In this document: positions 23,099 to 33,960 of the stretch, in pieces
How the letters are laid out: every line of letters begins with the position of its first letter
Numbering within the stretch: position 1 is the stretch's first letter
Assembly: GCA_016271365.2 (NCBI GenBank)
Contig: CM057450.1
Span: 1,800,672,967-1,800,736,966 of the forward strand
From: Neoceratodus forsteri
Lineage: Eukaryota; Chordata; Ceratodontiformes; Ceratodontidae
Length of the DNA: 64,000 nt
Direction of reading: 5' to 3'
Notes under the pieces: model-generated
What the model was told of the DNA's origin: nothing
The model's database searches: none
The model's input: only the letters and a program-made list of their open reading frames with translations
Program-made: the position numbers and the translations under genes

Positions 23099-23300
23099 GG
23101 AACTGAGGAGGAGTGGCCCATGCCTTTATAGGGTTGATGATGGTGTGGGCTGCCCCAGTTGTGCTGCTGAAAATCTTACATGTGGATCCTGCTTCTCTGA
23201 CAGTGAAGTTCTTACGATGTGACCTGATGACTGAGTGAGTTTCCCTCGAAGATCTACTGTTACTGTAAGTTCTTACATAACTGTTCTTTATCAGTAAGTT
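23099..23300 (-). repeat. DIRS right inverted terminal repeat
   Basis: Reverse complement of the left repeat at 21782-21950 over about 160 bp, with a few small indels. The outer 40 bases (to about 23300) match the ICR. Confidence 0.72.
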
Positions 23301-23632
23301 CATGATGCCACCTTATGTAAATAAGCGGAACTGGTGAACAGGGGCATGGCTGCAGATCCCCACCCACTCCGCCTGCACCCAGTAACTTCACCCAGCCAAG
23401 TCTCCCCCCCCCCACCACCCACCTGTGCTTGCAGGGCCATACGGGAAGCCCAGTATGACAACCAGCACAGCCCTCCTCTCTTCGCCTCAGCTGGCTGCTG
23501 TATGCGATGTCAGGGAATGCGTAAGTGTACTACATAATAAGGTATTTTGCACTCCACTGTTGCACATTTCTGAATACCTAGCCCCAGGCTAATGTTTTGT
23601 GTGGCCCCCATGTTCTGGGCATATGGTGCTTA

Positions 23633-23684
<52 letters not shown>

Positions 23685-23710
23685 AATAAATATATATAAA
23701 ATATATATGC
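23633..23710 (+). repeat. (TG)n / (TA)n microsatellite
   Basis: About 23 TG dinucleotides are followed by TA-rich sequence to about 23710. No function is inferred. Confidence 0.97.
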
Positions 23711-23759
23711 AAAATCTATATCCAAATCAGCGTATTGGAGAAGTAAATAGCATCGCTGA

Positions 23760-24850
23760 ATGAGTTTACACACATTCAGGAAATCAGGAGCCTTGAGACC
23801 TTCATGGATAATATAATTGGAGAAATACAACCACAGATGACAAATGTTGGTAATACAATGAGATCAGAGAATACCCACTTGGAAGAAAAAAAGAAGAAGG
23901 GAGGAAGAGGCCATTGCAGACATAGACAAGGAAAATGATTAGACATTAGTCCAGCCAAGAAAGGGAACAAGAAGGGGTTGGAAGGCTGCTGATTTTAACC
24001 CATATTTGCAAAGTCCGGTTGTATTTTAAACTAATCATACATACTATCACGAGAGCAGATCTGGGGGGAGACCATTTGAACTGCACTATTTTGTTTGAAG
24101 ATGAACATAATATTGTGGTAATAGGGGACTCCCATTTTCAGGTACACAGACCAATGAGTATGGGGTACAAATAAGCAGAAACAAATGGCCACGTGTTTAC
24201 CAGGAGCAAAAATCAGAATATCAGGGTAAATATCAAGGGTGTACTAGCAGATGCAGAAGAAAATCCCAAAGTTATCATCCATGTTGGAACAAATGATGAT
24301 GGGGGAACAACGGGGTAATGAATTAAAACAATAATTCATACACTTGGGGAAACAAGTTAAAGAAACTGTGATGCAGTCTGATATTCTCTGAGGTGCTACC
24401 TGTACCTAGGGTCCCGTATAAAAAACAAGAAGAGATGATGAAACTAAATTAGTGGTTAGATGACTGGACTTTCAAATAGGATTTTTTATTCCTTAAGAAC
24501 TGAGACCTTTTTTTACGTGAAAAATATTTTGCATTCAAAAGACAGGCTACACCTAAACATGAATGGTGCCATTACCAATATTCTTGTGGGGAGAGTTAAT
24601 AAGATACTGCTTAGAAATTTAAATTACCTCATGGGGGCATGGGGAGTAACAAACAGGAAACAGGCAGGTAACGAAAGTAAAAAAAAAAAAAAAAGATTTT
24701 ATTGTGATATCATTAAATGCCAGATGTTTGATTAATAAGTTTGTAAGTCTAAAACTCTTAAAAGCAGGAAGAACATATTCTGGCTGGTGTCAACAAGGCT
24801 GGTCATGCTTTTTTATGTTGTGATCTTGGCCTTACTATCTCACCAGTCTC
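23760..24850 (+). pseudogene. LINE ORF1 SGNH-hydrolase domain and start of ORF2 endonuclease
   Basis: The plus strand encodes a possible coiled coil (ETFMDNIIGEIQPQM, 23790-23840), then VVIGDSHFQVH (24116-24150) with the GDS nucleophile block and VIIHVGTNDDGG (about 24270-24305) with the GTND block of SGNH/GDSL hydrolases. GDS and GTND in this spacing are typical of ORF1 in CR1/L2-group LINEs. After further decayed ORF1 sequence and an A16 run (24679-24694), the endonuclease start NARCLINKFVSLKLL appears at about 24716-24760. Many stops break the frames. The fragment is truncated at both ends. Confidence 0.7.
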
Positions 24851-25192
24851 ACTGTTAGGATGTAATTTTATACAGACCACATCCAACATCAGTTTTACAG
24901 ATACTTTGTGTATAGCGCCCACATAGAGGTCTCTGAAGAAGTGGTACTGCTTTTCAGTAATGCTCCCAACACTGTAAATAGTGATTCAGTTCCACCCAAC
25001 ACCAGGCTATTAGTTTCATCCTCCCAACACCAGACTCACTTATAGCACCCCCCCCCCCCCCAAATGTTATTTCTCTGATAGTCTGGGTGGGACACGGATG
25101 ATTCAGGTATTTTGGGGGACTGAATATTTTTTTGTTTTGTTAATTCCTTGATGGGCCAGGTTGTGTGTGTGTGTGTGTGTGTGTATATGTAT
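24851..25192. other. Unassigned, with C14 and (GT)n runs
   Basis: No gene is seen. A 14-base C-run is at 25048-25061 and a GT run at about 25161-25184, directly followed by the palindrome that starts at 25193. Confidence 0.6.
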
Positions 25193-25553
25193 ATTCATGG
25201 CAAAACCTTTGTTTAATACATCAGTTAGGGTTAAAAGTGACAAAGTGGGAAATGAGATGTTAGGGTTGAGCCCCAACACCCCACCATGAAATCCCCACAT
25301 ACCAACAAACACCGGGTGTGCAATGGGGTTGCAAGCCCCAACACTCACCCCATTCCATGTGTAAACATTGACATGCTGCAGTAAAGGAGAATGGGGTGAG
25401 ACTTAGGCCTCATGACCCCATGGCACACCCTGGCGTCTATTGGTCTGTGGAGGATGGGGTGTTGGGGGTAGGGACTCAACCCTAAAGTCTCATTTTCCCA
25501 CTTTTGTCACTTTAACTCTAACTGATGCATTAAATGAAGTTTTGCCATGAATT
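25193..25553. repeat. Foldback palindrome 1, about 360 bp
   Basis: An imperfect palindrome centred near 25373. The left arm starts ATTCATGGCAAAACC and contains CATCAGTTAGGGTT, AGTGACAAAGTGGGAAATGAG and CAACACCCCA. The right arm carries the same blocks inverted and ends CCATGAAT. Arms are about 165 bp with small indels. There is no coding capacity. This is the structure of a foldback MITE, or of two arms of a DNA transposon with no centre. It abuts a GT microsatellite on its left. Confidence 0.85.
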
Positions 25554-25739
25554 TCCTTACTTTTTGAAAAAGTGTAATATAACTAGTAAATAGCACGTGT
25601 TGTGGGGAGCGCAGGGCCCACCAAGCAGCCCATTTGTGCACAACGACAAAGGCCAGGGAACATGGGCCCTGTGTGCCTTGCTCTCCCACTTACACATAGC
25701 TACAGAGCCATACAGCAGCCCAATAGAGCAAAAAACCCT

Positions 25740-26315
25740 TGTAACACTAATTTGCCAATATCTCTGGAACCGTAGCAGCTAGGGGAAAAAAATCAAGTTT
25801 CGGTGTAATCGTGACAGTGAGACATCCACGTGACATACAGTTGACCGAACGAATCCGTATCTCACATCTTTTATGAGATACGGGCACCAAAAAATGCTGT
25901 TGGTGCTAACCTTGAGGGCGCAGTAGTGGCCCACGGACCTGAAAATGAGCAGTTGGAATACTATTTTGCAAATATCTCAGTAACTGTACAAGGTAGAAAA
26001 AAAATTAAAAATTCATGGTATTTATGGCTTTCCAACCTACTTTTGTTCTTGGTCCATCTATAGGGGGACTAAGAAACTTTGCGATGAAAAATCCGTATCT
26101 TGAACCGTTTTTGAGATACGGGCACCAAAAAGCATGACAGGCGCTGCAGTGTTATCCTACGGGAAAAATCTCAACTTCATGATGGCATATCTATGGAACC
26201 GCGTAACATTCCAACATCTAAACAGCATAATTCACATCTCTACGGCATCCCCTTAATATCCTGCAAATTTCAAGTCAAAAGACCAAACCATTAATTTGCT
26301 GTGCAGTGGGAAAGA
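25740..26315 (+). repeat. Repeat X-like segment with two hairpin units
   Basis: Two related units each hold a hairpin pairing CCGTATCT with AGATACGG and then GGGCACCAAAAA: at about 25854-25895 and 26091-26132, roughly 237 bp apart. Phrases resembling AATATCTC-GGAACCGT recur at 25757, 25969 and 26186. The end (CAAATTTCAAG...CCAAAC...TTTGCTGTGCAG) resembles parts of repeat X at 33490-33590. No gene is present. I cannot name the family. Confidence 0.5.
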
Positions 26316-26779
26316 TTTTTAAAGTTAAAAAATTCCTAGTTCGTCAGATCAATCCCTGTCCGCGAGCTGTCAAAATCATTGTCCGTGAGAAATCCTCGAC
26401 CTTCAGATTTTGGCCATCTGGTCGTTATGTGACTGTCAAGGATTTTGCTACCTCATGAAAGAGGATCAGGTGGCAGACTAGGATTTTGACAGCTTGCAGA
26501 CTGGGATTTTGTCAACTTACAAAAGAGGATTCAAAAAAAACAATCCCCTTTCGTGAGCTAACAAAATCCCAGTCCGTCAGCCGATCCTCTTTCACGAAGT
26601 AGCAAAATCCTTGACCGTCCACTTAATCCTGGTCCGTGAGAAGGGCCATCTGGTCACAAAGTGACGGACAAGGATCTTATAGCCTCATGAAACGAGATCA
26701 GCTTGCGGCCTAGGATTTTGTCAGCTCACTAAACAGGATAGTTAGCGAGTCACAGTCAAGGAATTTTTAAATTTAAAAA
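26316..26779. repeat. Foldback palindrome 2, with internal CAAAATCC / GGATTTTG motifs
   Basis: The left arm starts TTTTTAAAGTTAAAAAATTCC and the right arm ends GGAATTTTTAAATTTAAAAA; the centre is near 26536 at an A8 run. Inside each arm, GACAAAATCC and its inverse GGATTTTGTC recur several times next to GTCCG-TGAGCT phrases. In the same sense, GTCAAGGATTTTGCTAC then AAAGAGGATC appears in both arms. Arms are about 210-240 bp. It is non-coding. A second piece of the same family (about 26930-26978 and 33291-33345) was split by the L1. Confidence 0.82.
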
Positions 26780-26810
26780 GCCTATATTTTGAACAAAATG
26801 AAGCAAACCA

Positions 26811-26857
26811 AAGGCATGGGTTTGTGGAGGGCATCGCCTGAACAAAACCCATGCCTT
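26811..26857 (+). repeat. 13-bp perfect-stem hairpin
   Basis: AAGGCATGGGTTT at 26811-26823 pairs with AAACCCATGCCTT at 26845-26857 around a 21-base loop. It lies between two foldback pieces. Its function is unknown. Confidence 0.7.
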
Positions 26858-27239
26858 ATTACAAAGAAAAGTCACATGGAGGAAGCTGCAACATTTTGTT
26901 TCGGGGTAAACAAGATGGCGGCTCACAGACAAGGAATTTTTCTGGTGCACCAGGATCCTCATTCGTGAGCTGACAAAACTTTTTTTTTTTTTTTTTTTAA
27001 TTCAACTTTTGATTGTTTTATGTTAAGACCTGCATACAAAGCAGCAGAGATTGTGAAGGACAACAGCACAAAATGCTATCTGACTCCCACTCCCCCACCC
27101 AAATCACCCTGAGTATGCCCTTAGGAGGGAATACAGATACAACATTCTTCTCAAAAAAGAAAAAATGCAAAAAGGACAGGACATATGAGGAGTTGGGAAA
27201 TCATAATACAATTAGTGCTAGTAAAGAGCAAATCATTTG

Positions 27240-30200
27240 CCCCATTTTTTGTCAAAAAGTTTGAGTCTATTATAGGAGCTAGCAACCAAGCATTCAGTCC
27301 TGAAGCACATTGAGAGTTCACTCAGCCATTCGCTGTAAGAGATTACCAGCTGGTCCATCCAGTGAAGTACCAGTTTCTTGACCACCATTGAGATTAAGAC
27401 CGTAGCATATCTTCTCTCCTTGACCCTAATGCTGGAGTAGCAACCTAGGATACAAATTTCTGCTGTAAAAAGACCATCCAAACTAAGCAAGGGATCCATG
27501 TTGTCCTGGATTAGCTGCCATAAGGGAGAGGCCTTAATGCCAGAATATGTGTGTTAGATATTCCTCTGCATTGCCACAGCTTGAACAGAGAGGAGAGGGA
27601 AGAGCCTGTTCTAGCCAATTTAACCGAGTACAGTACATGTTATTTAGGATGTGAAATTGGGTGAGTCTGAACCTGTCCTGGGAATTATAAAGGTGTAGGT
27701 CTTTCCATATCTGTACAAGCAAGGGTGACAGCAGGTAGCAAGAATTTCAGACCTTAGAACCTGGGAGGATTCAGGATGACCCATGACTAAAAGACAGGAG
27801 TATAAGAGGGATATGGAGGTGACTTGGGGCATAAATCCATTAACTGTTCTAAAATAGGGCTCAGAACAGAGGGTTTAGGAGTTGTGCCAAATAATTGGCC
27901 TAGTAGGTGTCTGAGCTGGTAGATCTTGAAGATGTGCACTTGATTTATGCCATATTTCAGGAGGATGTCTGTGGATGAGAGGATAGAGTACTGAGAATAC
28001 AGATAAGCTACTGTGGCTAATCTTAGTTGTGGTATCCAGTTAGGGACGATACAAGAACCCCCATCTTGATGTTAGGGTTTAAAAAGATAAATTGAATAAA
28101 GTCTTTTGGGGGAGGGAGATTTGTGGAAGGAGCAAAACTGAGAATACTCTAAGTGCAGTGCCAATCGCCAGAGTGTAACTGGCAGGGATTTCCAAGGAAG
28201 GCAGAAGATAGTTGGGATAGTTAGGTTATGAAGCTGTAGAATCTGGTTCTCAGTTTGTAGCCAAGTAGGGGTATAGTCCCCTTCAGCGCTCGAGCCATCT
28301 GCCACATTTAGGGAAGTGACAGGCCCAGTAGTATAGCAGAAAGTTGGGGAGATGCAAACCCCCCATATCCTTGGGGAGGCTCAGCTTAATGTAGGAGTGT
28401 CGTAGGTGCTTATTCAGCCAAATGAAATAGAGATAAGAAAGTGTACCTGCTGAGAAAAGGAAAGAGGGAGCCAGAGATTCATCATATTTAGAGGATAAAA
28501 AACTCTGGGGAGGACATTCATCTTTATGATGTTGATTCTGACCCATAAAGATATCGGGAGAGATTCCCATCTTTGGAGATCTTGTTGGAGGTGAGCCAGC
28601 AAGTCAGTTAAGTTTAATTTCTTGGTGAGAGAGGGATCAGTGGATAGGAGTATCCCCAGGTACCTGATTGACTTTGGAGACCATGTCATACCAAATTGGT
28701 GAAAAGCAGCTTTGTGAGTATAGTGGTTGAGGGGGAAAATTTCAGTTTTGTTAATGTTCATTTATAATTGGAGAGACGACTGAACCAGGATATCACCTTT
28801 AGCGTGTAGTCGAGAGAAACAGCTGGGTGCTTCTAAATGAAGGAGAATGTTGTCAGCATATGCCGAAAGTGTTAAGATGGATCCATACACATGGATACCC
28901 TGTATCTGGGGGGGGCATTTTGATATGTCTCAGGAGAAGCTCCAGGTACAAATTAAAGAGGAAAGGGGACAGGAGGCAATCCTGTCTGGTGCCAGTAAAG
29001 AGAAAAGCAAGAGGAGAAAACACCATTACAAAATATCTTAGCGGAGGGGGAAGAATATATGGTTCTAATCCATTGAAGGAAAATATGTGGAAAACCCATC
29101 TTCCTCAGAGTCGACCAGAGAAACTTCCAGTCCACCCTGTCAAAGGTCTTCTCAGCATCTAATGAGAACAGAGCCATAGGAGAAGGGGAGGATTGAGTGG
29201 CTTGGAATGTGTTTCAGCTTCCTTAGGTGATCCACAGAGGATCGTCCTGGAACAAACCCTACTTGTTCTGGGCACAGGAGGTGCGTCCATACCTTCCTTA
29301 TATGCAAGGAGAGAGTTTTGATAAAGATCTTGATATTATAGTTGAGAGAGATAGGACGGTAACTTGCCGGGTTTGTATGTGGTTTGTTGGGTTTGAGGAG
29401 GACGACGATGGTGGCATCTAGTAAGGAGGGGTTAAGGGAGTTGGCAGTAACCACGTATGTATACAACCTGAGTAGCGAAAGAGAGAGTTCCTTAGAGAAA
29501 GATTTATAAAAGTTAGAAGAAAATCCATCTGGTCCTGGAGCCTTATCCAGAGTTAGATCTTTGATTGCTTCTTCCACCTCCATCAAGGAGATGGGATAAG
29601 AGATGGAAGCCTGATGATGAGTAAGAAGACAAGGGAGATCCACCAAGTCCAAGTAATCTATTTCCTGGGGAGTTGGGGGAGAAGGGTTCTTCCCATATAA
29701 ATTGCTATAAAAATCTTCAAACAGTAGAGCTATTTCCCGGGGGAGGTCTTGGCAGAGCCATCTGGGGAAAGAATGGAAAGTATCAACCTGGAACTTTCCA
29801 ACTTATGCAAGTGAAGAACCAGGAGCCTACCGGCTTTCTCAGCTTGCTCCACATATTTAGCCCATGTTTTAAGGATGGCATATTCTGCCTTTTCTGTCAG
29901 TAGGTCAGCGTATTTATTTCTTAGGGAGAGCAACTCTGCTAGTGTATCGGGAGACGTAGACAAGGAAAGATTGAGTTCAGCCGACCTGATTTGTGTTAGG
30001 AGAGATTAGGCCTCTGTTTCCCTCTGTCTTTTCCTTCTAGAGACAAGTTTGATAAACTCACCTCGGAGATGGCTTTTAAGTGCACACCAGACAAAATCCT
30101 CCCTGCGTACAGAATCTCTGTTCAAGTCAGTGAAGGATTGTATAAGAGATTGGATTTTGGCAATGGTGGATTTATCTTTTAAAAGTGGAGTATTCAGCTT

Positions 30201-30950
30201 TCATGCTGTTCCTCTCTGCGAGGCAGGGTCTGTGGAGAGGACAATCCAGGCCACCTCTAGCCCTGCTTGGCACAGGCCATTCAAGAGGGGAAGGTTAACT
30301 AGAATGTAGTTGAGCCTGGACCAAGACTGATGAATATTGGAATAGTGTAAGTAAAGATGGTGGGAGGGATTGAGAATGTGCCATGGATCACACAGGCCGA
30401 GTAGGTCTGTGAAATCCCTCAACCCTCTTTGAGGTGGGGGGGGGGTTCAGCGGAAGATAGGACCTATCTAGATCCTGTGTAGGTGGGATATTCCAGTCCC
30501 CACTCAAGATTTGGGGTGTGGGTAAAAGAGATGCTAGCCTGTTGGCTAGGTCCATTAGGAATGAGGGGTCACCCCCGACTGGACCATATAAGCATCCTAG
30601 GATGACCTTAGTGCAAAGAAGGGAACCTTTAATCAGAATGAATCTACCCTCCGGGTCAGAAATGGTCGATTCAGCCTGAAAAGGGATACTACCCATGACT
30701 AGAATGGCCACTCCTCTACTCAAGGAAGTTTCCAGAGGCAAAAACTTGAGAGATCCCTTGCCTGTGCAGCCAGATGGCCTCTTTTGCTAACGGATGCATC
30801 TCTTGCAAGAAAATGATGCCAGCATTAAGTAATGTGCAGTGTTTCAGGACCTGGTACCTGTAGGTGGGGTCCTGAACTCCCCTTATGTTCCACATTAGAA
30901 ATTTAATGGTAGGACTCATCGTGCTTACCAAACAGAATATCCTGGAAAAC
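27240..30950 (-). pseudogene. L1 copy A ORF2: endonuclease-reverse transcriptase (decayed)
   Basis: Endonuclease: IKFLMWNIRGVQDP (about 30900-30860) followed by IIFLQEMHPL, then ILSGDWNIPP near 30490. Reverse transcriptase: DKAPGPDGFSSNFYKSF (about 29520), LLKPNKPHTNPASYRPISL (about 29360), CPEQVGFVPGRSSVDHL (about 29240), LDAEKTFDRVDWKFLW (about 29120), and at about 28849-28869 AYADNILL, where the second catalytic Asp of YADD has become Asn. The C-terminal part has RYLGILLSTDP (about 28660) and CSSCGNAEEYLTHIFWH (about 27534-27585). The frame is broken at several points. It is clearly L1 by motif order. Confidence 0.86.
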
Positions 30951-32289
30951 ACTATTATCAGTTAACCAGATATGAGCCATGGGGCACACTCCAAACCTCC
31001 CCCCTTCCCCTCTAGCCAGATATAATACAAGAGAAGCTGAGAAAATAGACATAAGGAGATGTGTGTGACAGATGTGTACTGTAACCCAATATGTGGAACC
31101 TCCTCTTATTGAAACACCTAAAAACTGTGACAGACCACCTGGCCCATGGTACCCCCCAACCTGCAAAACCATCAAACATTGCCAATGAACATGAACTCGT
31201 GTCCCACCCCTACCCAAAAAACTACCCAAAACCCACAAAACTATTTACAGTGCTCTCTCCTATCCAGAAAATGCTGGCTAAAAGAACACAGGTCAGAAGT
31301 AAGGAGGGGAGGGCTCCCCTGCATCTGGTATCATTCCCCTTGGAGAAGCAAGTAGAAGTGACCAGAGCCATCTAACGATTGCCCTTGGGGGATGGAAGCA
31401 GACACAGACCCCCGCATAGCCAGATGGTGATGCTGGATCACATGATAACTAGCCCCTCCGTGAACCAATGCTTCCCCCCGCCATCCATCCCAATGGTATC
31501 TCTCCCAAACCTTAAAAACACAAATACCATGAAACAGTGTCATAAATCATTTAAACTAAGAAAGGTAGCTTACCTGCCCACCCCTCAAGAACCCTTTCAA
31601 TCACTTCAGTGCCAGGTAGGGCAGAATGCTCAGATTCCCCATCACTCAGTTAGCCATAGTAATGATATGACCCAAGTCCATTGGGAAATGGACCACCCTA
31701 AATGTGCCCCAGCTAGGGGTGCCTATGAGCCCCCCATAGTGTTCTATTTAAACCGGAAGACAGGACCCAGTGTGACCACAAAAACAGCCGATGACCGATG
31801 CAGTCATAGGGTTTCAGGATATTGCAAGGCTCCGCTTCTAGAATGTGGATTTTGAGGAAACTAACCCCCCCCACCAGTTCATCAGCTAGATGGTAGATGC
31901 TGCTGTGCAGGGCAACAAAAATAAAGGCAAAATGGTGCTTCTACAATCGGACCCCCGGAAACTTGTACCCAGCTCGAGGTTCAGGAAACACAAGCCATGA
32001 TCCCAGACAGGAGGAACAGCATTACCCAGGGGAACCAGCAGGAGATGGAACAAACCCTCCCAGGCCCAACCAAACGCAGAGAACAGGCTGTGGTCCTCAG
32101 GCCCAGACCCTGAACTCCGCCCCCCCCCACCAGTGAAGGCAAGCCCACCCACAGAAGCAAAACATACCAGAGCAGATCAAAACCCACGTGAAACAGAATG
32201 CAGAAAAAACAGGTACAGTTATTCTAAATTACATGGCATAATAACCCAGTAGTAGCTCAGGTTGAAGAGAACAAGTCAGGCAATTTCTG

Positions 32290-33122
32290 GGTCAGTTCTT
32301 TCTTTGCCACCTCCGAAGTATCATATGGATGGTAGGTATTTTGTGTGCAAATTTGAAGACTGGTGGGATATGACATTTTAAATCTTGGACCAGCAGCAAT
32401 TATTTTAGAAACAATTGGATGGAAAGCAGATCACTTTTGCCGGGTCTAAAATGGCAGATCCTGGGTGAGCCGCAAAGGATTGCCATCCCATAAAATGGCT
32501 TGCAGTTCACGCGCTTTGGATAACACATGTTGCTTCTCTGGGTAGCTGAGGAATTTTAGTATGATGGTCAAGGCGATGCCCCTTGGTGGGGGTCGTGGGT
32601 CTCAGGGACCTGTGTGCTCTCTCAATTTGGTAGACAGGGTTGAAAGGGGAAGGCCCTACCACTTTTGGCAGCAGTTTTTGGATGAATGATAAGATGCTGG
32701 GGTCATCCTCTGAATCTGGTATGACAAAAATTTAAATAGTTGTTCCTTCGGCTTCTTCCCTCCAGGTTTTCCATCTTTGCTTGTAATTTGGTTATCTGCT
32801 GCCTTAGTTTAACCAGCTTAGGTTCTGTGCAATCTCTCAAGCCCTCTAGCGAAACAGCCCTGGTTTCCACATTGGTAACCTTGCTCCACAGATCCCCCAT
32901 TTCAGAACAGAGGGACTTGAGATCTGAGGCAGTATCAGCAAACGCTTCCCTAAAGGAAGGCAATTCCTGGAGGAATCGGTCTTCCATGAGGGGACTAGAA
33001 GTAGAAGCTTGAGAGGAGGTACGAGAAGGCTGGATCCCCTGAGATTTCTATTTCTTCAGGACCTTCTCTGGAGAGGCAGGAGGAATATGGAGTGGCTGGA
33101 CCTGCCACATTTCTGAATCCAT
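32290..33122 (-). pseudogene. L1 copy A ORF1 (coiled coil and RNA-binding domain, decayed)
   Basis: The minus strand starts with ATG near 33122 (MDSEMWQVQ), has an in-frame stop, then a heptad-patterned stretch including LRQQITKLQAKMENLEGRS followed by RRNN (about 32800-32740), which is the coiled coil to RRM junction of L1 ORF1p. Beyond 32700, C-terminal-domain-like fragments continue in shifted frames to about 32290. ORF1p trimerises through this coil and binds L1 RNA. This copy cannot encode it. Confidence 0.75.
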
Positions 33123-33369
33123 TGCAGCTTGAAAATCACCGATAATGATGCGAGAAGAAGCTCGGGACAGCAGTAGGTAGGCAGGTAACCATTTGGAGTC
33201 AGAAGGAGTCAGGCGAGTTAATAACCAGGATTGGTCCTGATGGCAGGCAAGGGAGAAGGGAGCTCCTCAGAAAGCTGCTGTCTCACCACTGACATCACGT
33301 GATCCCATGAACTAACACGATCCTTGACCATAAGCTCAATCTTCTTTGCTGGACATGCATATAAATCTT

Positions 33370-33785
33370 GGAGTGAACAGAGCATGCTCAGAACCCAAAC
33401 ATTAAAAATTAAATAACTTTGAATGGATTAATATTTAACCACACCAATGCTGGATTATTCTTTGGCCCAAACTCTTCCTATGTTCCAAATTTCAGACCAA
33501 ACAACCACATGGTATGGTCATAGCACCATGGGCAAAAAAACTCTTCTAAAGTGGCAAAAAACACATATTTTAGTGTTTTGCTGTGCAGAAGTCGTAAGTC
33601 TGACTGAAATGCAACTTGCTAAATCAAGAGATCTACCATTCGACATGGTGCATTCCAAATTTCGTGCAAATCCGTTGAACAGTTGCAAAGTTATTAAGAT
33701 GCAAAAATTGAGGTTTAACATTAAAGTGCCTACTCAACCCTAACTATAGGGGTGTGACCTCGCCCCTATAATACATAATGTATAT
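33370..33785 (-). repeat. Diverged interspersed repeat X, copy 2 (inverted)
   Basis: Matches 4640-5045 in reverse complement over about 400 bp, including ATATTAATCCATTC, GGTCTGAAATTTGGAAC, TAATAACTTTGCAAC and GTTAGGGTT. The end hairpin pairs TAGGGG with CCCCTA near 33746-33772, at the same place as a different-sequence hairpin in copy 1. It borders the foldback sequence split by L1 copy A. Confidence 0.68.
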
Positions 33786-33829
33786 ATATCGCTATTCCCT
33801 CTTTGGCCAGGTTGGGCACTTGAAATTAT

Positions 33830-33960
33830 GTTCTATTTTACATTCCCTGCCCTACGTACCAGTGTGGAACACCTGTGCCTTGTAAAACACTGTGGGATAC
33901 AGTGTGTATGAAAGTCATTATACAAAATCAAATATTATTATATTCTGCAGTCCCACACTA
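33830..33960 (+). repeat. L2-type 3' tail
   Basis: Contains TTGTAAAACACTGTGGGATA, then GTATGAAAGTCATTATACAAA, then ATTATTAT. This is the widely recognised form of L2-like LINE and SINE tails (TGTAAAGCGCTTTGGGA...GAAAAGCGCTATATAA). The same tail occurs inverted at 47035-47085. No coding sequence is attached. Confidence 0.65.

Larger units (their letters stand above)
21782..23300 (+). mobile_element. Compact DIRS-type retrotransposon relic with inverted ends
   Basis: DIRS elements use a tyrosine recombinase instead of an integrase. They carry inverted terminal repeats plus an internal complementary region (ICR). Here 21782-21950 is the reverse complement of 23099-23260, a gag N-terminal fragment follows the left end, and an ICR-like segment sits at 22849-22945 before the right end. 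Reverse transcriptase, RNase H and recombinase genes are missing, and a LINE 3' fragment (22395-22620, minus) occupies part of the middle. It is either an internally deleted copy or a non-autonomous derivative. Confidence 0.72.
26979..33290 (-). mobile_element. L1 LINE, minus strand, near full length
   Basis: A T20 run at about 26979-26998 is the poly(A) tail on the plus strand. Reading the minus strand gives ORF1 (about 33122-32290), a spacer, ORF2 (30950-27240) and a 3' UTR. The insertion splits foldback-type sequence: GTGAGCTGACAAAAC on the left and ATGAACTAACAC on the right look like a diverged target duplication. All ORFs are decayed. The 5' edge near 33290 is estimated from where foldback-type sequence resumes. 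Confidence 0.87.

Noticed and set aside
23334..23537. Possible exon ending at GTAAGT near 23521
   Set aside because: The donor-like sequence is good, but there is no acceptor, the peptide is Pro-rich without similarity to the channel exon, and no partner exon is visible.
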